Part shown: in pieces, positions 42,129 through 50,297 of the stretch
Numbering within the stretch: the stretch's first letter is position 1
How the letters are laid out: every line of letters begins with the position of its first letter
DNA from: an uncultured Bacteroidales bacterium
GTDB taxonomy: Bacteria > Bacteroidota > Bacteroidia > Bacteroidales > Bacteroidaceae
Direction of reading: 5' to 3'
Assembly (NCBI GenBank): GCA_902798685.1
Contig: CADBXO010000014.1
Location: 1-64,000 of the forward strand
DNA: 64,000 nucleotides
Notes under the pieces: generated by a model
Databases searched by the model: none
Told to the model about the DNA's origin: nothing
Seen by the model: the letters and a program-made list of their open reading frames with translations, nothing else
Program-made: the position numbers and the translations under genes

Positions 42129-42938
42129 ATGAAAAAGAAAATTCCTAACCTGATCCTTGCATTTGCGTCATTCTCAGCATTAATGTTTATCGGATGTGAT
42201 AAAGAAGATCCGGATGCCATCAAGATGGACGAAGTTAGCGTAGGAGCTCAGACAGTAATGTGTGCCGACGGAAATGAATATCAGGTCGTAGACCTTGGTC
42301 TGACTTCAGGAAACCTCTGGGCCACATGCAACCTGGGAGCCACCAGCCCCGAGCAGTCCGGCTCATACTATGCATGGGGTGAGATTGAGCCCAAGACCCA
42401 GTTCGGATGGGATACATACACACATTCCAAAACCCTTGACAACGGCAGTGAATACATTACAAAATACTGCACTGACAGTATATACGGAAGGCCGGATCAG
42501 GAAACAAAACTGGCCAAGGAAGACGATGCGGCATACATGCTTTTGGGAAAAGACTGGCAGATTCCTGAAAAGAGCGATTTCAACGAACTCATGACCAAAA
42601 AGAACTGCAACATCAAATGGTGCAAACTCAACGGCGTAGGAGGTTTTCTCTTTACCAGCGTCCGCAAGGGTTATGAAGGCAACAGCATTTTCATTCCTCT
42701 GGCAGGCATGAATGATTGGGACAAGACAAGGTGGGCCGGTCAGATGGGCTGGTACTGGTGCAACACCCTCTATTATGATCTGGGCGACGGAACCGACCCC
42801 GACTATGTTCCCCATTATAAATCAGACGAGGCAGCATCCTTACGGCTGGAGCACACTGACGTTGACAATCACCTTGTCAAGTCAAGAGCGCGCCGCGTAG
42901 GCCTTCCAATCCGTCCGGTTTATAAGGGCGAATTATAA
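42129..42938 (+). CDS. FISUMP-like lipoprotein
   Basis: 269 residues with lipobox FIGC (Cys23). The mature part has the 'major paralogous domain' pattern common in Bacteroidales and Fibrobacter: VDLGLTSGNLWATCNLGA, SYYAWGEIEPK, DDAAYMLLGKDWQIP, then FIPLAGM and WCNTLYY, ending with RRVGLPIRPV. Such proteins are surface-exposed and often appear in many copies per genome; their role is not established. It stands alone between ubiE and marC with its own variant promoter. Confidence 0.85.
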   Translation: MKKKIPNLILAFASFSALMFIGCDKEDPDAIKMDEVSVGAQTVMCADGNEYQVVDLGLTSGNLWATCNLGATSPEQSGSYYAWGEIEPKTQFGWDTYTHSKTLDNGSEYITKYCTDSIYGRPDQETKLAKEDDAAYMLLGKDWQIPEKSDFNELMTKKNCNIKWCKLNGVGGFLFTSVRKGYEGNSIFIPLAGMNDWDKTRWAGQMGWYWCNTLYYDLGDGTDPDYVPHYKSDEAASLRLEHTDVDNHLVKSRARRVGLPIRPVYKGEL

Positions 42939-42986
42939 TTTAACGCAAAATAATACAACAAATATTCACAATTCCCATTCTTGAAT

Positions 42987-42994
42987 TATCTTTG
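42987..42994 (+). promoter_or_regulatory. -7 promoter element of marC-like gene
   Basis: TATCTTTG, 17 bp before the ATG at 43012. Confidence 0.7.
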
Positions 42995-43011
42995 CACCCG
43001 ATTCAGAAACA

Positions 43012-43599
43012 ATGGATATGGCAATTAACTTCAAGGAGATAGCAGGAGCTTTCGTAGTTCTGTTCGCTATTCTGGATATCACAGGGTCAATTCCTATCAT
43101 AATTGACCTGCAGCATAGGACGGGAAAGGTCCCCGCTTTCAAGGTGACCATCATTTCCTGGCTTCTGCTCACCATTATCTATTTCCTTGGTGACGGAATA
43201 CTGTCTCTGTTCGGCGTAGATATCGAATCATTCGCCGTGGCCGGTTCCATTGTGATCCTGGCTATCGGATTCGAGATGATCTTTGATATCACGATATTCA
43301 AATACGATTCAGGCCCCAAGGAACTCTCATCATTCGTTCCCCTGGTATTCCCGCTCATAGTAGGTGCAGGTTCATTCACCACCCTGCTCTCTCTGAAAGC
43401 CGAGTATCAGGCCATCAACATCATGATTGCCCTTGGTTTGAACATGATTTTCATATTCGTGGTGCTCAGGTCAATCAACCGCATTGAAAAGATCCTTGGC
43501 CCCGGTCTTATCTACGTCCTCAGGAAGTTCTTCGGAATTATCCTGCTGGCCATTGCAGTGAAGCTTTTCACTACCAACATAGGACGCATCATAGGATGA
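43012..43599 (+). CDS. MarC-family integral membrane protein
   Basis: 195 residues with six predicted helices. FAILDITGSIPIIIDL in helix 1 and FPLIVGAGSFTTLLSL in the middle are the two conserved blocks of the MarC/UPF0056 family. Physiological role unknown (the E. coli member is no longer believed to mediate multidrug resistance). Single-gene transcription unit: own promoter and a terminator at 43624. Confidence 0.9.
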   Translation: MDMAINFKEIAGAFVVLFAILDITGSIPIIIDLQHRTGKVPAFKVTIISWLLLTIIYFLGDGILSLFGVDIESFAVAGSIVILAIGFEMIFDITIFKYDSGPKELSSFVPLVFPLIVGAGSFTTLLSLKAEYQAINIMIALGLNMIFIFVVLRSINRIEKILGPGLIYVLRKFFGIILLAIAVKLFTTNIGRIIG

Positions 43600-43623
43600 T
43601 ACATCCCTAAACTTTATATGACG

Positions 43624-43652
43624 GCGGCTCCCTGCGGGGGCCGCTTTTTGTT
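43624..43652 (+). terminator. Terminator after marC-like gene
   Basis: GCGGCTCCC/GGGGGCCGC (9 pairs with one G-U, loop TGC) followed by TTTTTG. Confidence 0.85.
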
Positions 43653-43698
43653 GATAAATAATAACATGTGCCATACATCCGATTACGCAATAATTGGG

Positions 43699-43706
43699 TA
43701 ACTTTG
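43699..43706 (+). promoter_or_regulatory. -7 promoter element of phoH-purC-aroE operon
   Basis: TAACTTTG, 20 bp before the ATG at 43727; an AAAGGA ribosome-binding-like run lies between. It excludes the upstream in-frame TTG at 43694. Confidence 0.65.
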
Positions 43707-43726
43707 CACCATATTTAATAAAAGGA

Positions 43727-44707
43727 ATGATAGAAAAGCACCTCGTCCTTAATGATGCCGACCCCGCAGTGTTTTACGGAGTCAACAATACCAATATGCA
43801 ACTGCTTAAGGCACTGTTCCCAAAGCTTCGCATAGTGGCACGCGGCAACGTGATCCGCGTAATGGGTGATGAGGATGAAACGGCACGTTTTGAGCAGGCT
43901 GTACGCCAGCTCGAGATGTACTGCGCCAAGTACAACTCACTCAAAGAGGAGGTAATAGTAGACATAGTGAACGGCGACGAGCCTAACGGTGAGAAGAGCT
44001 CCGATGTGATACTGTTCGGTGTCACCGGACGTCCCATCATGCCCCGCAGCGTCAACCAGAAGAAACTGGTGACCGATTATGCTGATCATGACATGCTCTT
44101 TGCCATCGGCCCCGCCGGATCAGGCAAGACATATACCGCCATAGCACTGGCTGTACGCGCCCTCAAGAACAAGGAGGTAAAGCGTATAGTTCTGTGCCGT
44201 CCCGCAGTTGAGGCCGGTGAGAAGCTGGGATTCCTGCCGGGTGATATGCGTGAAAAGATAGATCCGTTCCTGCAGCCTCTCTATGACGCTCTCCAGGATA
44301 TGATTCCTACGGCCAAGCTCAAGGAGTACATGGATCTGAACATAATACAGATTGCACCTCTGGCATTCATGCGCGGACGTACCCTGAATGACGCAGTGGT
44401 TATTCTGGATGAGGCCCAGAACACCACCCCGCAGCAGATCAAGATGTTCCTTACCCGCATGGGCTGGAACACCAAGATGATCGTAACGGGTGACCTCACG
44501 CAGATTGACCTGCCGCCCACACAGATATCGGGCCTTGTTCAGGCACTTGACGTTCTGGAGGGAATAGAGGGCTTGAGCATTATCCGCATGACCAAGAAGG
44601 ATATTGTCCGCCACAAGCTGGTTACACGCGTTGTAGACGCCTATGACCGCTATGAGCAGGCTCACAAGACAGATAAAAGAACTAAAAAACAAGATAACAA
44701 TGAGTAA
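43727..44707 (+). CDS. PhoH-like ATPase
   Basis: 326 residues. N-terminal KH-like segment, then the PhoH ATPase: Walker [20 protein letters not shown], the PhoH-specific [20 protein letters not shown], Walker [21 protein letters not shown] and [10 protein letters not shown]. PhoH/YbeZ proteins are linked to ribosome maturation and RNA decay with YbeY. It is followed by purC with an 8-bp overlap. The start is the ATG at 43727 following an AAAGGA run. Confidence 0.94.
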   Translation: MIEKHLVLNDADPAVFYGVNNTNMQLLKALFPKLRIVARGNVIRVMGDEDETARFEQAVRQLEMYCAKYNSLKEEVIVDIVNGDEPNGEKSSDVILFGVTGRPIMPRSVNQKKLVTDYADHDMLFAIGPAGSGKTYTAIALAVRALKNKEVKRIVLCRPAVEAGEKLGFLPGDMREKIDPFLQPLYDALQDMIPTAKLKEYMDLNIIQIAPLAFMRGRTLNDAVVILDEAQNTTPQQIKMFLTRMGWNTKMIVTGDLTQIDLPPTQISGLVQALDVLEGIEGLSIIRMTKKDIVRHKLVTRVVDAYDRYEQAHKTDKRTKKQDNNE

Positions 44708-45647
44708 CGCACTTACAAGAACAGACTTCAACTTCAAAGGACAGAAGAGTGTTTATCACGGTAAAGTCCGTGACGTGTATAACATTGACGACGACCTGAT
44801 GGTAATGGTTGCCACTGACCGTATATCGGCCTTTGACGTTATCCTGCCCAAGGGTATCCCCTTCAAGGGCCAGGTGCTCAACCAGATTGCCGCCAAGTTC
44901 CTGGATGCTACAGCTGACATCTGCCCCAACTGGAAGCTTGCCACTCCCGATCCTATGGTAACCGTAGGTCTCAAGTGCGAGGGTTTCCGCGTAGAGATGA
45001 TCATCCGCGGTTATCTGACCGGCTCAGCATGGCGTGACTACAAGAACGGCTGCCGCAACCTTTGCGGTAACATCCTGCCCGAGGGCATGAAGGAGAACCA
45101 GAAGTTCGCAGAGCCTCTGATCACCCCCACCACCAAGGCTGAGGAGGGTCACGATGAGAACATCTCCAAGGAGGAGATCATCAAGCAGGGCCTGGTAAGC
45201 AAGGAGGATTACGAGGTTATGGAAAAATACACCCGTGCCCTCTTCAAGCGCGGTACCGAGATCGCTGCCCAGAAGGGTCTTATCCTGGTTGACACCAAGT
45301 ATGAGTTCGGAAAGCGTGACGGTAAGGTTTACCTGATCGATGAGATCCACACTCCCGACAGCTCACGTTACTTCTACGCTGACGGCTATCAGGAGAAGTT
45401 TGAGAAGGGCGAGTCCCAGAAGCAGCTTTCAAAGGAGTTCGTACGCCAGTGGCTCATTGAGCATAACTTCATGAACCAGCCCGGTCAGGTTATGCCCGAG
45501 ATCACCGATGCATACGCTGATACCGTTTCAGAGCGCTACATTGAGCTCTACGAGCACATTGTAGGTGAGAAGTTCGTAAAGGAGAGCGGCACAGACCTTG
45601 CCGCCCGTATTGAAAAGAACGTAACCGCCTGGTTGGCAAAAAGATAA
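44700..45647 (+). CDS. purC: SAICAR synthetase
   Basis: 315 residues. Joins aspartate to CAIR in purine synthesis. [20 protein letters not shown] (ATP-binding N-terminal sheet), [20 protein letters not shown], the aspartate/substrate-binding [20 protein letters not shown] and HTPDSSRYF are all present. Length is that of the longer Bacteroidota/eukaryote-like form. It overlaps phoH by 8 bp and precedes aroE by 6 bp. Confidence 0.96.
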   Translation: MSNALTRTDFNFKGQKSVYHGKVRDVYNIDDDLMVMVATDRISAFDVILPKGIPFKGQVLNQIAAKFLDATADICPNWKLATPDPMVTVGLKCEGFRVEMIIRGYLTGSAWRDYKNGCRNLCGNILPEGMKENQKFAEPLITPTTKAEEGHDENISKEEIIKQGLVSKEDYEVMEKYTRALFKRGTEIAAQKGLILVDTKYEFGKRDGKVYLIDEIHTPDSSRYFYADGYQEKFEKGESQKQLSKEFVRQWLIEHNFMNQPGQVMPEITDAYADTVSERYIELYEHIVGEKFVKESGTDLAARIEKNVTAWLAKR

Positions 45648-45653
45648 TTGATT

Positions 45654-46691
45654 ATGGCATTCCCTTTCCTTGTTGTTCTTGCCATCATTTTCATGGTACT
45701 GGTAAAGAACGTGAACGCTAAGCTTAACAATCCCGATGACACATCATTCGGGAGTGAGACCGGTACCCCTCAAGTTGAGGAGGTTATAGATGATGATTTC
45801 CCGCCCGTAGACGAGGTATTCAAGAACAACAAGGAGCCTGAAAGGGAGCCTGAGCCCGTATTCACCCAGACCCGGGAGCCACAGCCAGAGCCTGAGCCCC
45901 AGCCGGAACCGCAGCCGGAACCCGCAGTTCCGCTCAAGACTTATGACAGTCTCTACGGACTCATCGGCAAGCCTCTGGCCCACTCCACATCAATGGTTCG
46001 CTTCAACAAGTTCTTCCGTGAGCAGCACATCAACGCCCACTACAACAACTATGAGCTTGAGAGCATCGAGGATGTGACAAAACTGATTGAGAAGTATCCC
46101 AATCTGCGCGGCTTCAACGTGACGATACCCTACAAGCAGGATATCATCCCCTACCTGAACCGTCTGGACGAGACGGCACAGTCAATAGGCGCAGTCAACA
46201 CCGTAAAGGTGCTTCACCGTGACGGTGGCGTTGAGCTGGTTGGTTACAACACTGACTGGACCGGTTTCACCAAGTCATTCGGCGAGCTGCTCGAGGGGCA
46301 CAGCAAGGCGCTCATACTGGGAACCGGAGGCGTATCAAAGGCAGTCAAGTATGCTCTTGACAAGATGGGAATAGAGAACAAGTTCGTATCACGCAACTCA
46401 AACTTCGAGATTATGGGTTATTACGAGCTCTCACCCTCTGTTATGGAAGAGTATGACGTGATTGTGAACTGCACTCCCATGGGAATGTGGCCCGATGTAA
46501 ACCAGTGCCCCGATATCCCCTACACCTTCCTGTCTGAGAAGCATCTGCTTCTGGATGTCATAGCCAATCCCGATGAGACAACCTTCATGAAGAAAGGCCG
46601 TGAGCACGGTGCCACAGCCAAGGGAGGCAAGGATATGCTCGAGCAGCAGGCTGTAGCCGCATGGGAGATCTGGGAAAGAATTGGAGAATAA
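45654..46691 (+). CDS. aroE: Shikimate dehydrogenase with N-terminal membrane anchor and PE-rich linker
   Basis: 345 residues against about 250 for AroE. Residues 3-17 (FPFLVVLAIIFMVLV) are a transmembrane helix; 19-96 are an acidic, Pro/Glu/Gln-rich linker with a PEPEPQPEPQPEP run. From residue 97 there is a complete AroE: YGLIGKPLAHSTSMVRF, catalytic Lys in VTIPYKQD, catalytic Asp in NTDWTGF, NADP-binding LGTGGVSKAV, and GKDMLEQQAVAAWEIW. It reduces 3-dehydroshikimate in aromatic amino-acid synthesis. The catalytic part faces the cytoplasm if the N-terminus is out, or the periplasm if not; the K after the helix favours N-out. Operon with purC and TPM gene. Confidence 0.92.
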   Translation: MAFPFLVVLAIIFMVLVKNVNAKLNNPDDTSFGSETGTPQVEEVIDDDFPPVDEVFKNNKEPEREPEPVFTQTREPQPEPEPQPEPQPEPAVPLKTYDSLYGLIGKPLAHSTSMVRFNKFFREQHINAHYNNYELESIEDVTKLIEKYPNLRGFNVTIPYKQDIIPYLNRLDETAQSIGAVNTVKVLHRDGGVELVGYNTDWTGFTKSFGELLEGHSKALILGTGGVSKAVKYALDKMGIENKFVSRNSNFEIMGYYELSPSVMEEYDVIVNCTPMGMWPDVNQCPDIPYTFLSEKHLLLDVIANPDETTFMKKGREHGATAKGGKDMLEQQAVAAWEIWERIGE

Positions 46692-47569
46692 TGAGAAGAT
46701 TTGCACTCGTACTGTTTCTGCTGTTCGGCTCACTCCTGGCTGTAGCCAAGGTTTACAAGCCTGCAGACATCAAACCTGTCCATCTGGAGGACAGAAACCG
46801 TTACGTGTGCAATCCTGACGGAATACTTTCACGCTCCGCCGTTGACCGCATAGATGCTGCTTTCCGCACCATTGAGGACAGCACCGGCATACAGACTCTT
46901 GTTGCAGTCGTTACGGATATCGACCCTGATGACTGCTTTGAGTTTGCCCACCAGTTGGGTGAGAAGGTCGGCGTAGGCCGCTCAAGTTCAGACAACGGCC
47001 TGGTCATACTGCTCAGCACCGGTGAGCGCTGCATCCAGTTTGCCACCGGATACGGAATTGAGGGCGTTCTGCCCGATGCACTGTGCAAGCGCGTCCAGGA
47101 ACGTTACATGAACCGTTACTTTGCCGATGACAACTGGGATGAAGGTATGATTGCAGGCGCCGAGGCGCTCAGGGACATCCTGCTCAAAGGCGAGTATGCC
47201 GATGATGACGAGTTCAACAGGGTGGCAGTTTTTGGAGGTCTTGGCATATTGCTGGCAGCGTTCATTTTTGTAGTCGTAATTGCGGTTATCATAGACCGTC
47301 GCAGCCGCAAATGTCCCCAATGCGGACATATTGCCCTCAAGCAAGTAGGCGTATCGACCATATCAAAGATGAACGGCATCAAAAAGGAACTGATTACCTT
47401 CAAGTGCAGCCACTGCGGTCACGTCATGTCAAGGAACCGCACATCATACTACTCTACCGGTAGTCGCGGAGGCGGACCGCATGTAGGCGGAGGTTTCGGA
47501 GGCGGAAGCTTCGGAGGCAGTTACGGAGGCGGCCATTTTGGCGGCGGAGGTGCCGGATCACGTTTTTAA
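46691..47569 (+). CDS. TPM-domain membrane protein with zinc ribbon
   Basis: 292 residues. Signal or anchor helix (residues 3-18), TPM domain (about 30-170: NPDGILSRSAVDRIDAAFRT, GNSxx-type SSDNGLVILLSTGERCI, ATGYGIEGVLPD), a second transmembrane helix (about 180-200), a C4 zinc ribbon (CPQCGH then CSHCGH), and a Gly-rich tail (GGGFGGGSFGGSYGGGH). TPM proteins are linked to photosystem or membrane protein repair in plants and have unknown bacterial roles. It is followed by lemA, its frequent neighbour. The ATG overlaps the aroE TAA by one base. Confidence 0.9.
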   Translation: MRRFALVLFLLFGSLLAVAKVYKPADIKPVHLEDRNRYVCNPDGILSRSAVDRIDAAFRTIEDSTGIQTLVAVVTDIDPDDCFEFAHQLGEKVGVGRSSSDNGLVILLSTGERCIQFATGYGIEGVLPDALCKRVQERYMNRYFADDNWDEGMIAGAEALRDILLKGEYADDDEFNRVAVFGGLGILLAAFIFVVVIAVIIDRRSRKCPQCGHIALKQVGVSTISKMNGIKKELITFKCSHCGHVMSRNRTSYYSTGSRGGGPHVGGGFGGGSFGGSYGGGHFGGGGAGSRF

Positions 47570-47600
47570 AAAAGAGATATAAATCAAAACCGATACAGTT

Positions 47601-48185
47601 ATGAAAAAGAAGAGTATTTGGATTATCATTGCGGTTATCGTCGTTATTGTACTTTGGGGTGTCAAGGTAAACAACAGGATGGTAACTATGGAGGAGAACG
47701 TAAACAAGGCCTGGAGTAACGTTGAGAACGTTTATCAGCGCCGTGCAGACCTCATCCCCAACCTTGTAAATACGGTAAAGGGTTACGCCGCACATGAGAC
47801 ATCGACCTTTGAGGCTGTCGTAAACGCACGTGCCAAGGCAACTTCAATCACAGTCAATCCCGAGAACATGACTGCCGATCAGCTCAAGGAGTTCCAGAAG
47901 GCACAGAACGAGGTTGGCGGTGCACTGGGTCGTCTGATTGCCGTCAGCGAGTCATATCCCGAACTCAAGGCCAATGAGAACTTCAAGGAACTTCAGGCAC
48001 AACTTGAGGGCACTGAGAACCGCATTGCCGTTGAGCGCCGTAACTTCAATGAGGATGCTTCCAAATTCAACACTTATATCCGCAAGTTCCCGCAGAGCAT
48101 CATCGCAGGAATGCGCAATTTTGAGAAAAAGCCCTATTTCGAGGCTGAAGAGGGTGCAAACAAAGCTCCTAAAGTAGAATTCTGA
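47601..48185 (+). CDS. lemA: LemA-family membrane protein
   Basis: 194 residues: N-terminal transmembrane helix (residues 6-21), then a long helical periplasmic domain with the family blocks VNKAWSNVENVYQRRADLIP, NLVNTVKGYAAHE, ENFKELQAQLEGTENRIAVE and RNFNEDASKFNTYIRKFPQS. Length is typical. LemA and TPM proteins commonly occur together, as here. Overlaps the purM ATG by one base (TGATG). Confidence 0.95.
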   Translation: MKKKSIWIIIAVIVVIVLWGVKVNNRMVTMEENVNKAWSNVENVYQRRADLIPNLVNTVKGYAAHETSTFEAVVNARAKATSITVNPENMTADQLKEFQKAQNEVGGALGRLIAVSESYPELKANENFKELQAQLEGTENRIAVERRNFNEDASKFNTYIRKFPQSIIAGMRNFEKKPYFEAEEGANKAPKVEF

Positions 48186-49354
48186 TGGAATCGAACGAAC
48201 GTTATATGCTGCGTGGCGTATCTGCATCCAAGGAGGATGTACACAACGCCATCAAGAACATTGACAAAGGTCTTTATCCCAAGGCCTTCTGTAAGATCAT
48301 CCCCGATATCCTGGGCGGTGATCCCGAGTACTGTAACATCATGCACGCCGACGGCGCAGGTACCAAGTCTTCACTGGCATACGCCTACTGGAAAGAGACC
48401 GGTGACCTGTCTGTATGGAAGGGTATTGCACAGGATGCTCTCATAATGAATATCGATGACCTGCTCTGCGTAGGTGCCGTTGATAACATCCTTGTCAGCT
48501 CAACCATCGGCCGTAACAAGAACCTGGTTCCCGGCAGCGTAATCAGTGCCATAATCAACGGTACCGATGAGCTCCTGGCCGAGCTCCGCGAGATGGGTGT
48601 AGGCGCATACGCCACAGGCGGTGAGACTGCCGATGTAGGTGATCTGGTACGCACCATCATCGTGGACAGCACCGTTACCTGCCGCATGAAGCGCAGTGAC
48701 GTAATCAACAACGCCAACATCCGTCCGGGTGATGTCATTGTAGGTCTCTCATCATCAGGCAAGGCCACATATGAGAAGGAGTACAACGGCGGTATGGGCA
48801 GCAACGGTCTTACCAGCGCCCGTCACGACGTATTTAATAAGGAGATTGCCAAGAAGTATCCCGAGACTTATGACCACGCAGTTCCCGAGGAGCTGGTTTA
48901 CTCAGGCGGTCTGAGCCTGACCGACAAGGTTCAGGATTCACCTCTGGATGCAGGTAAGCTGGTACTCTCACCCACCCGCACATACGCTCCCGTAGTAAAG
49001 AAACTGCTTGACGCCCTGCGTCCCCAGATTCACGGTATGGTTCACTGCTCAGGCGGTGCACAGACCAAGATCCTACACTTTGTAGAGGGCGTACATGTAA
49101 TCAAGGACAACCTCTTCCCCATCCCGCCCCTGTTCCGCACCATCCAGCAGCAGAGCAAGACCGAGTGGAAGGAGATGTACAAGGTATTCAACTGCGGTCA
49201 CCGCTTCGAGGTCTACCTGCCTAAGGAATATGCACAGCAGGTTATAGACATAAGCAAGTCATTCGGAATAGATGCACAGATCATAGGACGCATAGAACAG
49301 TCCGATCACACACACCTGACCATTCACAGCGAATACGGAGTATTTGAATATTAA
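48185..49354 (+). CDS. purM: AIR synthetase (phosphoribosylformylglycinamidine cyclo-ligase)
   Basis: 389 residues, the longer Bacteroidota form. ATP-grasp-like AIRS fold with MHADGAGTKSSLAYAYW, MNIDDLLCVGA, ATGGETADVGDLVRTI and GDVIVGLSSSGKATYEK. It makes AIR in purine synthesis, two steps before purC acts, and the two genes share the operon, separated by aroE, TPM and lemA. A terminator follows 7 bp after the stop. Confidence 0.95.
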   Translation: MESNERYMLRGVSASKEDVHNAIKNIDKGLYPKAFCKIIPDILGGDPEYCNIMHADGAGTKSSLAYAYWKETGDLSVWKGIAQDALIMNIDDLLCVGAVDNILVSSTIGRNKNLVPGSVISAIINGTDELLAELREMGVGAYATGGETADVGDLVRTIIVDSTVTCRMKRSDVINNANIRPGDVIVGLSSSGKATYEKEYNGGMGSNGLTSARHDVFNKEIAKKYPETYDHAVPEELVYSGGLSLTDKVQDSPLDAGKLVLSPTRTYAPVVKKLLDALRPQIHGMVHCSGGAQTKILHFVEGVHVIKDNLFPIPPLFRTIQQQSKTEWKEMYKVFNCGHRFEVYLPKEYAQQVIDISKSFGIDAQIIGRIEQSDHTHLTIHSEYGVFEY

Positions 49355-49360
49355 AAAATG

Positions 49361-49390
49361 AAACGGCTGACGGATTTCCGCCAGCCGTTT
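49361..49390 (+). terminator. Terminator after purM
   Basis: AAACGGCTGACGG and CCGCCAGCCGTTT pair around ATTT; one internal mismatch. Confidence 0.8.
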
Positions 49391-49430
49391 ATATCGATTG
49401 TTAACTTTATCCTTTATCCTTTTTATTCTA

Positions 49431-50234
49431 TTACCAATCGATATCTCCTGATCCGGCCTTGACTTTCGTGATATGATCGTATGAAATACGTCCGGAGATA
49501 TCACCTGAGCCGGCTACTTTGGCTGTTACATTGCGGGCATGTCCGCTTGCTTTAATATCACCGCTACCGGCTACGCTGGCAGACAGATGATCGTCAATAT
49601 CCACATTCACTATATCTATATCGCCAGAGCCGGCTACTGCCACTGACAGATTATCGGCCTTGATGCGGGGTGAATACCAGTCACCGCTTCCTGAAACATT
49701 CACATTTACATCCAGTGCTTCAATACGGCCGGCTTTAAGGTATCCTGAACCTGTAACTGATGTTGTCAGGTCAGAACATACAATCTTCTCGGTTATAAGG
49801 TCACCGCTTCCAGCTACTTTAAGGTTCATATCACCTTCTGTAATTATGTCTGACTTACATATGATACTGCCGCTTCCGGCCATTGTCAGCTGATTGATCT
49901 CAGGTGAACCCACCCTTACTCTCAGACGAACGTTACGGTAACGGGCCGGATCGATTGTGATCTCAAGCACACCGCGTTTTACATCCGTATGAAGACGATC
50001 AAAGTACTCCTCATCACCTTCAACGATTACATATCTGTCATTAGACTGCTCATAGAACACGTCAAAGGGACATGAGTTTGAAATAGCGTCAAAAGGTTTA
50101 AGATCACGCTCCTCACAGTCGCAGTTTGTGAAATCGGCGTTCTTGGTTGAAAGCCATACTACCTGCGCATCAACGAGGTTGCATGAATACAGCAATGCAC
50201 TTAAGGCATAAATCAGAAAAGATCTTGTTTTCAT
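49431..50234 (-). CDS. DUF2807 head-GIN-domain lipoprotein with GSGD repeats
   Basis: 267 residues. Lipoprotein signal with lipobox LYSC (Cys18). The mature protein is the DUF2807 'head GIN' parallel beta-helix: short strands separated by a turn GSG(D/S/Y), seen eight times (GSGSII, GSGDLI, GSGYLK, GSGDWY, GSGDID, GSGDIK, GSGDIS, GSGDID) at roughly 17-22 residue intervals. Such proteins are putative surface adhesins or scaffolds; function is not established. Its start codon is preceded at once by a 10-bp inverted repeat that may form a hairpin in the mRNA. Confidence 0.9.
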   Translation of the reverse strand: MKTRSFLIYALSALLYSCNLVDAQVVWLSTKNADFTNCDCEERDLKPFDAISNSCPFDVFYEQSNDRYVIVEGDEEYFDRLHTDVKRGVLEITIDPARYRNVRLRVRVGSPEINQLTMAGSGSIICKSDIITEGDMNLKVAGSGDLITEKIVCSDLTTSVTGSGYLKAGRIEALDVNVNVSGSGDWYSPRIKADNLSVAVAGSGDIDIVNVDIDDHLSASVAGSGDIKASGHARNVTAKVAGSGDISGRISYDHITKVKAGSGDIDW

Positions 50235-50235
50235 T

Positions 50236-50276
50236 TTTATAGTGTTTTTGTTTTTGTTTACTGATTACACTATAAA
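50236..50276 (-). promoter_or_regulatory. 10-bp inverted repeat in DUF2807 5' leader
   Basis: TTTATAGTGT (50236-50245) and ACACTATAAA (50267-50276) are perfect complements with a 21-base A-rich (mRNA sense) loop; the stem ends one base before the start codon at 50234. It could gate translation or be a protein-binding dyad. No TAnnTTTG box is seen here. Confidence 0.55.
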
Positions 50277-50297
50277 GACGAAACCGCCCTGGAATTG

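Noticed and set aside
45830..45930. CCTGAGCC-type DNA repeat
   Set aside because: It encodes the PE/PQ linker of the AroE fusion in frame; explained as protein repeat.
49440..49900. Repeated short units as a possible CRISPR or tandem repeat array
   Set aside because: They are the degenerate codons for the GSGD turns of the DUF2807 beta-helix, not exact DNA repeats.
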